DNA from: Chryseobacterium sp. SORGH_AS_0447 | GTDB lineage: Bacteria; Bacteroidota; Bacteroidia; Flavobacteriales; Weeksellaceae | Direction: 5' to 3' | DNA: 64,000 nt | Assembly: GCF_030818695.1 (NCBI RefSeq) | Contig: NZ_JAUTAR010000001.1 | Coordinates: 1,296,501-1,360,500 of the forward strand | Part shown: positions 1-8,588 of the stretch, piece after piece | Numbering within the stretch: position 1 is the stretch's first letter | Layout: each line of letters starts with the position of its first letter | Made by a program: the position numbers and the translations under genes | Notes under the pieces: generated by a model | The model's database searches: none | Told to the model about the DNA's origin: nothing | The model's input: the letters and a program-made list of their open reading frames with translations, nothing else

Positions 1-216
1 GAGAGGGGAACCTTCGTCCGTCCATACCGTTTTATAGGCTTCAGCAGACTTTTTAGGCCTTGTATTAAGAATAATCCCCTGTACCAGCAGCGCACGGAAA
101 AACCAACGGTAGTCGATTACCCGCTCGTCCATCAGGAATTCATCCAGATATTCTTTTACATCTTCTACTGCAGTTGACCTTGGTGATCCTAGGTTGACTA
201 ATAAAATTCCTTTCAT
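1..216 (-). CDS. hemH: Ferrochelatase, N-terminal part (cut by window edge)
   Basis: Ferrochelatase inserts Fe2+ into protoporphyrin IX, the last step of protoheme synthesis. Only the first 72 residues lie in the window, read leftwards from the ATG complement at 214-216. They begin [12 protein letters not shown], the N-terminal strand typical of HemH, followed by an acidic helix ([14 protein letters not shown]) and the segment [15 protein letters not shown], which matches the conserved region near residue 65 of bacterial ferrochelatases. The catalytic His and Glu are beyond the edge. Bases 217-287 upstream hold only near-repeats of the word TAATGAGTAATG, shared with the next intergenic gap type elsewhere. 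Confidence 0.9.
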   Translation of the reverse strand, partial: MKGILLVNLGSPRSTAVEDVKEYLDEFLMDERVIDYRWFFRALLVQGIILNTRPKKSAEAYKTVWTDEGSPL

Positions 217-287
217 AAAATATAAGTAATGAGCAATGGGTAATAAGTAATTGTCGATAATTGCTTATGACCCATCGCCTGTGTTTT

Positions 288-1166
288 TTATCCGTTTACG
301 GCTTCCACTCTTTCTACAAGATCCGGTACAAATTGTTTTAAGATGTTTTCAATCCCGTTTTTAAGAGTAGCCGTAGAGCTCGGGCATCCGGAACAGGCAC
401 CTTGTAAAAGCATTCTTGCTGTTTTGCTGTCCTGATCATATTCCATTAATGAAATTTTTCCACCATCGTTTTCTACCGCCGGAGCCACATATTCATTTAA
501 AATGTCGGAAATTTTCTGCTCATCGTCGGTATAATCCCTGTTGATGATCTTTTCCACCGGGTTTTCATGTTTTTGCGCTTCGATATTGGAAATTTCTCCG
601 CCATTCTGAAGGTATTCTGCGATCAATGCACGAACCGACATCATTACCTGGTGCCACTCTACGGAGTTATCTCTCGTTACAGCAACGAAATTATCCGAAA
701 TAAAAACTTCCTTGGCAAAATCAAATTCTTTAAATATCGCCTGCGCCAGTGGAACACCCTCCGCACCTTCTGGAGATTTTACCTCTACGAAACCTTCAAG
801 CAGTAATTTATTGGAAACAAATTTCATCACATTAGGATTCGGGGTCATTTCCGCATAGATCTGGTATAATTCTTTTTTCTTCTGAAGGTAAATTCTCGGA
901 TTGGCCAGCAGTTCGTCTTCAATGACGTTTTTCAGGCTTTCTGCTACATGTTCCCATTCTACCGTATCCTGCTTGGCAATGGCCACAAAATTGGCAGTAA
1001 TGAAAATTCTTTCTACAAATGGATAATTGAAAAGTTCCTGTGCGATCGGAAGTTCCGAAATATCTGAATCTCTGTCCAACTCCAAAGATCCCGGGATCAG
1101 GTTGTAATCCGCTACAAATTTCATCACTTTCGGGTTTTCGGTTGGCTCTATAAGTATAGTACGCAT
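288..1166 (-). CDS. NifU/Nfu-type Fe-S cluster scaffold protein with duplicated N-terminal domain
   Basis: Likely assembles or carries Fe-S clusters for delivery to client proteins. The protein (292 aa from the chosen start) has two consecutive Nfu N-terminal-type domains: residues about 1-90 begin IEPTENPKVMKFV and residues about 105-190 begin AEMTPNPNVMKFV, an evident internal duplication. A C-terminal NifU domain carries the cluster-binding CxxC in GACSGCPSS. I chose the ATG at 1164-1166 (MRTILIEP) because the longer frame adds eight residues unlike the family. It is transcribed towards hemH with a 71-base gap, which would fit an iron/heme grouping, although that link is inferred. Confidence 0.9.
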   Translation of the reverse strand: MRTILIEPTENPKVMKFVADYNLIPGSLELDRDSDISELPIAQELFNYPFVERIFITANFVAIAKQDTVEWEHVAESLKNVIEDELLANPRIYLQKKKELYQIYAEMTPNPNVMKFVSNKLLLEGFVEVKSPEGAEGVPLAQAIFKEFDFAKEVFISDNFVAVTRDNSVEWHQVMMSVRALIAEYLQNGGEISNIEAQKHENPVEKIINRDYTDDEQKISDILNEYVAPAVENDGGKISLMEYDQDSKTARMLLQGACSGCPSSTATLKNGIENILKQFVPDLVERVEAVNG

Positions 1167-1329
1167 TTTTTCTTTAAATTTGAGATACAAAAATACGCAA
1201 TTAGAAATTAGGAGGCAGGCATCGGAAGTTAGATTTTTGCTATCGGCATCATTTGAAAGTCGGAAGGTAAACAGATTTCTGCCAAACTGATTTCAGGATA
1301 ATACATTATCAAATTTTCAAATTAAATAT

Positions 1330-1872
1330 ATGGCACTGATCAAAGAACTTTTAGGAAAATCACCACAGATAGGGGAAAACACATTTTTAGCGGAAACCGC
1401 CACGATCATCGGGGACGTCACGATGGGAAGAGACTGCAGCATCTGGTATAATGCCGTGATCCGCGGTGATGTGCATTACATCAAAATGGGAGACAAAGTA
1501 AATGTTCAGGATAATGCCATGCTGCACTGCACTTACCAGAAACATCCGTTAAATATCGGGAACAATGTCTCCATCGGCCATAATGCCATTGTTCACGGCT
1601 GTACGATCAAAGATAATGTTCTCATCGGAATGGGCTCTATTGTTATGGATGACTGCCTGGTGGAAGAAAACTCAATCGTAGGTGCGGGTTCGGTCGTAAC
1701 ACAGGGAACGCACATCAAATCCGGAGAAGTCTGGGGTGGAGTGCCTGCAAGAAAAATCAAGGATATCAATTCCCAATTGCTGGAAGGAGAAGTGAACAGG
1801 ATTGCAGACAATTATGTAAAATATTCTTCCTGGTATAAGGAAAATGCGGTGAATAAGGTTAATGGTGAATAG
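1330..1872 (+). CDS. Gamma-carbonic anhydrase-like hexapeptide-repeat protein
   Basis: A 180-aa left-handed beta-helix protein of the YrdA/CaiE/PaaY family, probably cytosolic and trimeric. Hexapeptide repeats run through most of the chain (TIIGDVTMGRDCSIWYNAVIRGD, NIGNNVSIGHNAIVHG, VLIGMGSIVMDD, SIVGAGSVVTQG). The metal-ligand histidines of gamma-carbonic anhydrases are visible in AMLHC, IGHNA and VHGC. The final segment VWGGVPARKIK is typical of the family. Length is normal. Whether it hydrates CO2 or has another role cannot be told, since many homologues lack measurable activity. It stands alone, divergent from the NifU gene. Confidence 0.85.
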   Translation: MALIKELLGKSPQIGENTFLAETATIIGDVTMGRDCSIWYNAVIRGDVHYIKMGDKVNVQDNAMLHCTYQKHPLNIGNNVSIGHNAIVHGCTIKDNVLIGMGSIVMDDCLVEENSIVGAGSVVTQGTHIKSGEVWGGVPARKIKDINSQLLEGEVNRIADNYVKYSSWYKENAVNKVNGE

Positions 1873-1876
1873 TCAA

Positions 1877-2250
1877 TTTTGCTTTGCAAGTGAATTTTGA
1901 ATAATAAAAGTTGACCATTGATTCACAGAAATTGACCATTGACTTTTACTGTAGCTTATTAATTTTGCTTTGCAAGTGAATTTTGAATAGTAGAAATTGA
2001 CCATTGACTCGCAGAAATTGACCATTGACTTTTACTGTAGCTTATTAATTTTGCTTTGCAAGTGAATTTTGAATAGTAGAAATTGACCATTGACTCGCAG
2101 AAATTGACTTATTGACATTTAACTGGGGCTCATTAATTTTGTTTCGAAAGTGAGTTTTGTTGATTAGTATCGGATTGACCATTGACTTTCAGAAATTGAC
2201 CACTGACTTTTACTGTGGCTCATTAATTTGCTTTGCAAGTGAATTTTCGT
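1877..2250. repeat. Degenerate 86-90 bp tandem repeat, about four copies
   Basis: The unit starts TTTTGCTTTGCAAGTGAATT and recurs at 1877, 1963 and 2049 (period exactly 86), then in decayed form at about 2137 and 2227. Within each unit a shorter phrase, TTGACCATTGACT, is itself repeated. Related phrases occur again at 2480-2560 and, in reverse orientation, at 9765-9800 (TTGCGAAGCAAAATTCAC). No open frame fits the repeat, and I see no gene between 1873 and 2638. Confidence 0.85.
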
Positions 2251-2270
2251 TTTGACTATTGATAAAAAAT

Positions 2271-2428
2271 ATTCCGTAGGAATAATATCTGTTTAGCCGA
2301 AAATCAAATGGATTAGATATCAGCACGCCGTAGGTGTGCTATCTGTAGCATGGTAAAAGATAAAACTCCTATGGAGTTCTGATAATGGTTTATACATGTA
2401 AACTACAGATATTGCTCCTTTGGAGCAA
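2271..2428. repeat. Cluster of four short palindromes with 3-4 nt centres
   Basis: Four different inverted repeats follow each other: ATTCCGTAGGAAT (2271-2283), AGCACGCCGTAGGTGTGCT (2322-2340), AACTCCTATGGAGTT (2364-2378) and TTGCTCCTTTGGAGCAA (2412-2428). Each has CC on the left and GG on the right of a short centre, and three of the four adjoin an ATATCTGT or ACAGATAT word. A fifth, weaker one (ATCCTGTAGGAAT) is at 2609-2621. The shared architecture with different arms suggests an interspersed family rather than terminators, as no T-tracts follow. Confidence 0.75.
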
Positions 2429-2638
2429 ATGAATGCATTTATTAACAATATGTTTCTAAAATTAAAAATTGACAATAAAGGATTTGAATTTTGAATTTTG
2501 CTTTGCAAATGATTTTTTAATGTAATCAATTCACCATTCACTCGCAGAAATTCACCATTCACAAAAAGCATTGCCCTATCCGGCAATGCTTTTTTTCCTT
2601 AGCGAAAAATCCTGTAGGAATTTATATATAAAAATGTG

Positions 2639-3079
2639 TTAAGGGTTTATCAATTCAGCTTTTCCGCCGATGCATTTGATTCCGGTAGGCGGATTGACCA
2701 TCATACAGTCGGAAATAACTCCATACTTTTGATTGAATGCTTTTACTTTTTCTGTATAATCATTAATTCTTTCCAGAATAACGGTTTCCATTTTCTTCGG
2801 ATAAGCAATGTATAACTGAGGGCCGCCGCAGGCTTTGGCGCCCATCGGAGCAAATGCCCATGCGGACGCATTGGTACATTTTTCTTTCGTAACTTCAGAT
2901 TCGATGGAAGCCCTCAACTGATCCAGCTGAGCCTGATCGTACTTTTGGCTGCTCTCATCAACCGGTCTTTCGGAGATATCTTTGGGAAGATTGGCATCCA
3001 CATCTTTTGCAGAACCACAGGAAACAAATAAAGTTAAGCCCAACAGGACAGCCGAAATGCACGGAATCGTTTTTAACAT
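2639..3079 (-). CDS. Small lipoprotein of unknown function
   Basis: A 146-aa protein with a signal peptide ending in the lipobox VSCG (Cys 21), so it should be lipidated and anchored in a membrane after export. The mature part has five further cysteines (EKCTN, AKACGG, ISDCMM, IKCIGG region) that could form disulfides in the periplasm, and a helical, charged middle. I do not recognise a family. It is a single gene, divergent from the helicase at 3161 with 81 bases between them, and downstream of it lies the repeat-filled gap. Confidence 0.75.
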   Translation of the reverse strand: MLKTIPCISAVLLGLTLFVSCGSAKDVDANLPKDISERPVDESSQKYDQAQLDQLRASIESEVTKEKCTNASAWAFAPMGAKACGGPQLYIAYPKKMETVILERINDYTEKVKAFNQKYGVISDCMMVNPPTGIKCIGGKAELINP

Positions 3080-3160
3080 AATAACATAATCTGTTTCAAA
3101 ATTTTCAAAACTTATGCCAAGGTAAGGTTTTTAAGATTCATTTCCGTAATTTTGACTGCG

Positions 3161-5290
3161 ATGAACAATCATTTTTTTGACTTAATAGAACACACCAACC
3201 GAAGCGTATTTTTAACGGGAAAAGCCGGAACGGGAAAGACGACTTTCCTTAATGATTTTGTAAAACGCACCAGAAAAAAACACATTGTCGTTGCTCCCAC
3301 TGGGATTGCAGCCATCAATGCAGGTGGCGTTACCATTCACTCCATGTTCGGATTACCGCTGAGAACTTTCTTACCGACGACTGAAAGAATAGATACCAGT
3401 CTGGCAAATAATATTGCCGACCTGATGCCGCATTTCAAGTACCGTAAAGATAAATTAAAGCTTCTCCGGGAAGTAGAGATCATCATCATCGATGAGGTTT
3501 CGATGCTACGGGCTGATGTGCTGGATATGATGGATTTCTCCCTGAGATTCATCAGAAGGAACAACCAGCGTTTCGGGGGGGTACAGATGTTGTTCATCGG
3601 GGATCTGTACCAGCTGCCGCCGGTGGTGCGGGATGAGCATATTTTAAAAATGTATTATAATTCCCCATTCTTTTTCGATAGTCATGCGATCAAGGAAATT
3701 CCACTGATCACCATTGAGCTAACAAAAGTTTACCGACAGTCCGACGAGGATTTTCTGGCGATTTTAAATGCCATCCGTGACGGCGATATTGCCAATATCG
3801 ATTTTGAAAAGCTGAATAAAAGATACGATCCGGATTTCAGTTCGGAGGATGAGCCTTATGTTTACCTGTGTTCGCACAATAAAATGGCAGATGATATCAA
3901 CCAGGAAAAGCTGGATGAAATTAAAGTATCGGCCAAAACGTATGAAGCCAAACTTTTCGGAGAATTCAGGGAGAACCAGTTTCCAAACGAGCAGTTCCTG
4001 GACCTGAAAATTGGCGCGCAGATCATGTTTATCCGGAATGATGTGTCGGGGGAGAAGCGGTATTTCAACGGAAAGCTGGGGGAAATTTCTGCCCTTGATG
4101 AAAACGAAATTAAAGTGATCCTCGACGGAAGCGAAAGGGAAATTACGGTAAAAAGAGAGGTCTGGGAACAGAAAAAATATTTCCTGGACACCGATAAAAA
4201 TATCAAGGAAGAAGTATTGGGAAGCTTCGAACAGTTTCCGATCAAGCTGGCCTGGGCAGTTACGATCCATAAAAGCCAGGGATTGACGTTTGACAGGGTC
4301 ATCATCGATGCCGGAAAGAGTTTTACGGCCGGGCAGGTGTATGTGGCTTTGTCCCGTTGCCGCACGCTGGAAGGAATTGTTTTAAAATCCAGAATCACAC
4401 CGGAAGTTATTTTCAAAGATAACAGGATCCTGTATTTCCATACCGATACGGTGGCCAATGATAAAGTGGAAGCCATCCTGAATAACGAAAAGTACGATTA
4501 CAGCATCAAAAAAGTTCTCCGTACGGTCGACTGCTTGTGGTTTTTGAATGAAGTGGAAGAATGGAATAAACTGTCGGTGGCTACGAAAAGCATTGACCAC
4601 GTAAAAACCAATCAGCTGTACGTGCAGCTGAAGCATGAGATTGTCAATCTTGGAAAAATCTACGAAAAGCTGCAACGGGTAATTTCGCAGAAGGTTAATA
4701 ACTTCATCGAGCAGAAAGAAGAATGGTCGGAGATTGAAAGCAAAACGAAAGGCGCCGTTAATTTCTTTTTTACAGAGATCCGGTATAAGGTTTTTAATCC
4801 GCTGAAAGATTTTTATGCGGAGATCAAGGGAACCAAAGGCTTAAAACAATATAATGAAGAATTCCGGGTATGGCTTGAAGATGTGGAAGAATACCTGAAC
4901 AGCCTGAAGGAAATCCATCTGTTGGAAACCAAGCTGCTGGACGAAAAAAACAATCAGGAAGTGAGCATGAAAATCGCCAAAGTCCCGTCCCAGGTTCTGA
5001 CGTTCCAGTTATTTGAGCAGGGAAAAACCATTGCCGAAATCGCTTTGGAAAGAGGGTTGGTCAAAGAAACGGTATTCGGACACCTGGCAAAATTCGCAGA
5101 ACAGGGTTTGCTTGATATTTCCAGGGTTATTACCTCCGATAAAATCAAAGCTTTCGAAGAACTTTTCTACAAAGACCGGAAAGAGACTTTAACGGAATGG
5201 AAGAATGCGCTGCCGAGCCATTTTGAATTCAATGAAATCAGGATTTTGATTAATCATTTTACGTATCTGAAGGAGAAGTCTCAGTCTTGA
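3161..5290 (+). CDS. PIF1/RecD-like ATP-dependent helicase with C-terminal helix-turn-helix
   Basis: A superfamily 1 DNA helicase of 709 aa. Visible motifs are the Walker A GKAGTGKTT near residue 20, Walker B IIIDEVSML, motif III FIGDLYQLPPV, the UvrD_C_2-type segment LAWAVTIHKSQGLTF and VYVALSRCRTLEGI. The last 90 residues (LTFQLFEQGKTIAEIALERGL to the end) form the helix-turn-helix seen at the C-terminus of Bacteroidota PIF1-like helicases and some RecQ proteins. The ATG at 3161 was preferred over a TTG nine bases upstream, because MNNHFFDLIEHTNRSVFLTG resembles the normal start. The cellular role (repair or fork support) is inferred from the family. Confidence 0.88.
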   Translation: MNNHFFDLIEHTNRSVFLTGKAGTGKTTFLNDFVKRTRKKHIVVAPTGIAAINAGGVTIHSMFGLPLRTFLPTTERIDTSLANNIADLMPHFKYRKDKLKLLREVEIIIIDEVSMLRADVLDMMDFSLRFIRRNNQRFGGVQMLFIGDLYQLPPVVRDEHILKMYYNSPFFFDSHAIKEIPLITIELTKVYRQSDEDFLAILNAIRDGDIANIDFEKLNKRYDPDFSSEDEPYVYLCSHNKMADDINQEKLDEIKVSAKTYEAKLFGEFRENQFPNEQFLDLKIGAQIMFIRNDVSGEKRYFNGKLGEISALDENEIKVILDGSEREITVKREVWEQKKYFLDTDKNIKEEVLGSFEQFPIKLAWAVTIHKSQGLTFDRVIIDAGKSFTAGQVYVALSRCRTLEGIVLKSRITPEVIFKDNRILYFHTDTVANDKVEAILNNEKYDYSIKKVLRTVDCLWFLNEVEEWNKLSVATKSIDHVKTNQLYVQLKHEIVNLGKIYEKLQRVISQKVNNFIEQKEEWSEIESKTKGAVNFFFTEIRYKVFNPLKDFYAEIKGTKGLKQYNEEFRVWLEDVEEYLNSLKEIHLLETKLLDEKNNQEVSMKIAKVPSQVLTFQLFEQGKTIAEIALERGLVKETVFGHLAKFAEQGLLDISRVITSDKIKAFEELFYKDRKETLTEWKNALPSHFEFNEIRILINHFTYLKEKSQS

Positions 5291-5343
5291 TTAGAATAGA
5301 ATGAGAAGCATTAGAATAAAAAAACAGTCAGCAATTTTATGAA

Positions 5344-6048
5344 TTACTGATTTTTTTTATGATCGGTAGAAATAAAAATCCCCTGGTGATCGCTGATCAA
5401 GTCTTTCTCTACGACAATTCCGGTATCGAAAAACTGATTAGTAAAAGCTTCAGGAATCACGATATGATCAATATTATTCTGGATTTCCGAAGTAACATTT
5501 ATTAATTTTAAATCAAGAAACAGCTCTTTTAAATCTGCCGTTGTTTTAGAACTGATGCATAGATTTTCTTCACCCTTTTTAAAAGAAGTATTGAAATCCC
5601 CAATAATAAACAGATTAGGGTTCTCCGCATGAATTCTTTTGCAATCTGAAATGGTATTGCGTAATTCGTTATCTGCAAAGGGCTGGCGGTTAAACCATGT
5701 CCCGATAATGGTACAGTAGAAAACGATGTTTCCGAATGCAGTTTCAAATTCTACAGCAAGATTTGTTTTATCATCCGTTACTGAATATTTTTTCGAATAA
5801 GGAATTTTAGAATATAAAATGGTTCGGAAAGCTTTTTCGCCTTTCAGATAATCCGTATAATTAAGATTTTCATACACTGTATTTTCAGGGATGGATGCGC
5901 AGAGATATTTATAAGGAAACCTGGTAAGATCGAGATCCACGGCTTCAGTCAGAATCAGAAAGTCAAAATCAAACCGGTTCAGGAATGCTGCCGTTTTTTG
6001 TGGGTTCTTTTTTCTGGCCCAGTCGATATTGAGGGTGGCGATTTTCAA
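5344..6048 (-). CDS. Endonuclease/exonuclease/phosphatase-fold hydrolase
   Basis: A 234-aa protein of the EEP (DNase I-like) superfamily. It starts MKIATLNIDW, the first strand with the metal/phosphate Asn, and has LILTEAVD (metal-binding Glu), IIGDFNTS (the Gly-Asp-Phe-Asn motif) and the C-terminal ISDHQGIF (catalytic Asp-His). The substrate cannot be predicted: members cut DNA, RNA, phospholipids or nucleotides. No signal peptide is seen, so it is probably cytosolic. Its ATG overlaps the stop of the upstream gene by four bases, so it is translationally coupled to it. It converges with the helicase gene 50 bases away. Confidence 0.82.
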   Translation of the reverse strand: MKIATLNIDWARKKNPQKTAAFLNRFDFDFLILTEAVDLDLTRFPYKYLCASIPENTVYENLNYTDYLKGEKAFRTILYSKIPYSKKYSVTDDKTNLAVEFETAFGNIVFYCTIIGTWFNRQPFADNELRNTISDCKRIHAENPNLFIIGDFNTSFKKGEENLCISSKTTADLKELFLDLKLINVTSEIQNNIDHIVIPEAFTNQFFDTGIVVEKDLISDHQGIFISTDHKKNQ

Positions 6049-6506
6049 TCAGGATGTTTTAAGTCTGAAATTAGTTTTCTTCGATTGTTATCATAAAAAG
6101 AGGCAGCACGAGATCTATTTCGAAATAAAGTTTCTGCATTCTCCAATTCATTAAATCTTTCTTTATCAGTTTTATCAACCTCAACAAATTCAAAATGGTT
6201 TTCATCGAGAGCTGTAAAATCAACAAGCTTTAAATATTCCGAAATAGAATTTTTGTCAATCATAATTTTTCCGCTTCCAAACCGGTGTCTGTCCTGTCCG
6301 TTTTTCTTTACTCCAGAAATCCAATATTCTTCGCCGGTTTCAATATCAAAATAATTTCCCCAAATACCCGGGACTTTAAGTTTTTTCAACGCTTTATTGT
6401 TGAAATAAACTGTTTGCCCGGATTTTGAAAACTCCACAAATCCAATCCAGGCGTATCCGTGATGACCTGAAGACTTGTTTTCGATATACATTATTTTTGG
6501 CTTCAT
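6045..6506 (-). CDS. Conserved hypothetical protein
   Basis: A 153-aa protein of unknown function. The stretch MYIENKSSGHHGYAWIGFVEFSKSGQTVYF...GEEYWISGVKKNG resembles a family of small bacterial proteins sometimes mislabelled as deoxyxylulose-phosphate synthase; the length and content do not support that enzyme. I took the ATG at 6504-6506, which leaves a 13-base gap to the upstream DUF1963 gene, while the longest frame would overlap it by 50 bases. It overlaps the EEP gene by four bases, giving a three-gene unit (DUF1963, this gene, EEP). Confidence 0.65.
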   Translation of the reverse strand: MKPKIMYIENKSSGHHGYAWIGFVEFSKSGQTVYFNNKALKKLKVPGIWGNYFDIETGEEYWISGVKKNGQDRHRFGSGKIMIDKNSISEYLKLVDFTALDENHFEFVEVDKTDKERFNELENAETLFRNRSRAASFYDNNRRKLISDLKHPD

Positions 6507-6519
6507 AAACTTGATATTT

Positions 6520-7275
6520 TTAACAACAATCCCAATAAAACCATGCTTTATCAAACTTTTTATTTGCAAGATCTTTTGGATTTATAAACAAATGCGCTAC
6601 TCCTGAATCTCCGAACATAATTTCATCATCCGTATCGATTTGGAGAAGCAGAAGGTCATTCTCTTTATCTTCAGTATAATCCCGAGGATCACTTTGAGTA
6701 AAAAAAGCATATCCACCAATGTGGTGACCAGCCCCGTCAATTATTTTATCGATTTCCTCCTGTTCCGTGTGATTGAGTGTATCACGGAATTCCCAAAATT
6801 CTTTACCGTCAAACTGCATAGAAAACCTATGGTCTTCGCTACTGCCAAATTTCGTATCTTTTGTGAAGATTAAACGGTGTTCTTTGTAGATAGGAACTTC
6901 GTCATAAAGATCTTCAGTCAGGAAGGAAAAATCATCCTGAGCCTCCTCTGCAGTATCATCATGGAACATAATCTTATAATCGGTAGTGTCGTACCAATCA
7001 TCTGAAGACATGTATAATTGTAGTATGCCTGAGTCTGGATATCCGTCAAGCTGGGGAACTTCACTGAAATTGATCTGTGCCCAGAGAATCATTGGCTTGT
7101 TATTCTGATCTTTGGGGTATTCCGTATTTTTAGGAAGGTAAGGCTTGCCTAAAAATTTGCTTCCTGTAATGGAGACAGGCTCTTGAGCAGAAACAGCAAT
7201 TGCTTGAATTTCTACCATTTCCATTCGGAATCTTTCAAGATCGGCTTTGAATTTATTTAAAAATTCAGGTATCAT
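6520..7275 (-). CDS. YwqG/DUF1963 family protein
   Basis: A 251-aa protein matching the DUF1963 (YwqG) family. Its signatures are GSKFLGKPYLP and YPKDQNNKPMILWAQINFSEVP, the small acidic strand region LQLYMSSDD, and the C-terminal pattern LLLLQIDTDDEIMFGDSGVAHLFINPKDL. The composition is strongly acidic and there is no signal peptide, so it is likely cytosolic. The family's molecular function is unknown; homologues often occur in multigene families and near toxin/immunity or cell-surface genes, so an immunity-like role is possible but not shown here. First gene of the 7275-to-5344 cluster. Bases 7276-7516 upstream are AT-rich and hold no gene. Confidence 0.82.
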   Translation of the reverse strand: MIPEFLNKFKADLERFRMEMVEIQAIAVSAQEPVSITGSKFLGKPYLPKNTEYPKDQNNKPMILWAQINFSEVPQLDGYPDSGILQLYMSSDDWYDTTDYKIMFHDDTAEEAQDDFSFLTEDLYDEVPIYKEHRLIFTKDTKFGSSEDHRFSMQFDGKEFWEFRDTLNHTEQEEIDKIIDGAGHHIGGYAFFTQSDPRDYTEDKENDLLLLQIDTDDEIMFGDSGVAHLFINPKDLANKKFDKAWFYWDCC

Positions 7276-7516
7276 AAGGTTAAAGTTTTTATGCTTTTAA
7301 ATATACAAATAAACTTATTGCTAGCCTTTGTGATTTAACCTTAAATATTCTCAATAATAAAGATAAACGGGTTTTCCGAAATACATTAGGTTAGTTCATC
7401 AATTTTTCCAATAGCTTTTCCCTTTCCATCACCATCAATCCTATCAATTACAAAAAGTAACTAATGAATTTTATTAGCCTTATCTTTGTTCAGTTTTTAA
7501 AACTAAAATAAAAAGT

Positions 7517-8521
7517 ATGAAAAATTTCGAAATATCAGTGTTGGATCTTGCGCCGGTAAAACAAGGGAAAACGGTTCATGATACGTTTCAGGACAGTCTG
7601 TCTCTGGCCAACCATGCTGAAAGTTTAGATTATAAAAGATTCTGGCTGGCGGAACATCACAATATGGAAAGTATAGCGAGTTCTGCAACCTCGGTCCTGA
7701 TCGGTTTCATTGCCAACGGAACAAAAAAAATAAGAGTAGGATCGGGGGGAATTATGCTTCCGAACCACAGTTCGCTGGTAATTGCCGAGCAGTTCGGAAC
7801 ATTGGAATCCCTTTTCCCGGGGCGGATTGATCTTGGTTTGGGGAGAGCTCCTGGAACCGACGGACTTACGGCTAAGGCATTGGGAAGAAATCCGGCCATC
7901 ATCAACGAGCAGTTTCCGAGACAGATCCTGGAATTGCAGAAATATTTCTCCAAGGAAAATTCAAACGCGCTGGTCCGGGCCATTCCGGGGGAAGGACTGG
8001 ATATTCCGTTGTATATCCTTGGTTCCAGTACCGACAGTGCCTTTCTGGCTGCCGAATTGGGACTTCCGTATGCTTTTGCAGGGCATTTTGCCCCGGAGCA
8101 GATGGAAATGGCGTTCAACATTTATAGGGAACATTTTGAGCCTTCAAAATATTTGGATCAGCCTTATGTTATTGCCTGCGTAAATGGCGTTGCCGCAGAG
8201 ACTTCAGAAGAAGCACATAAAATCTCCACGACGTTGTTCCAGGCATTTATCAATATCATCCGGAACGACAGAAAGCCTTTCGCGCCGCCGGTAGACAATA
8301 TGGATGACATCTGGTCGCCGATGGAAAGATCGATGGTATTGCAGAAGCTGAGGTATACCTTTATCGGACATCAGTCTGAGATCGAGCAACAGCTGAAAAC
8401 ATTCCAGGAAAAATTCAATGTAGATGAGCTGATGATCAATTCCCACATCTACGATCATCAGAAAAGACTGGCGTCTTATCATATTTTCAGAAAAGCCAAA
8501 AACGCCGTATTCGGCGAATAA
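7517..8521 (+). CDS. Luciferase-like (LLM class) flavin-dependent oxidoreductase
   Basis: A 334-aa TIM-barrel protein of the bacterial-luciferase superfamily that should use reduced FMN to oxidise an unknown substrate. Diagnostic stretches are WLAEHHNM, IGFIANGTKKIRVGSGGIMLPNHSSLVIAEQFGTLESLFPGRIDLGLGRAPGTD, and the FAGHFAP region. This is the MsnO8/YhbW-like subgroup, not a light-producing luciferase. Length is normal. The box TATCTTTG at 7481-7488 fits a flavobacterial -7 element 28 bases before the ATG, although no TTG at the right distance is evident. The riboflavin gene ribB follows on the same strand 67 bases later but has its own promoter. Confidence 0.88.
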   Translation: MKNFEISVLDLAPVKQGKTVHDTFQDSLSLANHAESLDYKRFWLAEHHNMESIASSATSVLIGFIANGTKKIRVGSGGIMLPNHSSLVIAEQFGTLESLFPGRIDLGLGRAPGTDGLTAKALGRNPAIINEQFPRQILELQKYFSKENSNALVRAIPGEGLDIPLYILGSSTDSAFLAAELGLPYAFAGHFAPEQMEMAFNIYREHFEPSKYLDQPYVIACVNGVAAETSEEAHKISTTLFQAFINIIRNDRKPFAPPVDNMDDIWSPMERSMVLQKLRYTFIGHQSEIEQQLKTFQEKFNVDELMINSHIYDHQKRLASYHIFRKAKNAVFGE

Positions 8522-8538
8522 TAAAGAATTTAGATTAA

Positions 8539-8570
8539 TTGGAAGATGCCTGTTTTTATAAGTATCTTTG
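8539..8570 (+). promoter_or_regulatory. Flavobacterial promoter of ribB
   Basis: TTG at 8539-8541, a 21-base spacer and TATCTTTG at 8563-8570 match the Bacteroidota sigma-A consensus (TTG, N17-23, TAnnTTTG). The ribB start codon is at 8589, leaving a leader of about 12 bases. No FMN riboswitch-like structure fits in so short a leader. Confidence 0.7.
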
Positions 8571-8588
8571 CATAAATTAAAAAGTAAA

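Noticed and set aside
2320..2586. 88-codon open frame on the minus strand in the repeat region
   Set aside because: Its residues follow directly from the palindromes and the repeated words; no signal, domain or start context supports translation.
3764..4476. Two long antisense frames inside the helicase gene
   Set aside because: No domain similarity and full overlap with conserved helicase motifs.
6045..6506. Assignment as deoxyxylulose-phosphate synthase
   Set aside because: Far too short and without thiamine-diphosphate motifs; that label on similar proteins appears to be an error.
7657..8121. 154-codon minus-strand frame inside the luciferase-like gene
   Set aside because: Antisense to a clear enzyme and typical of shadow frames in GC-rich third positions.
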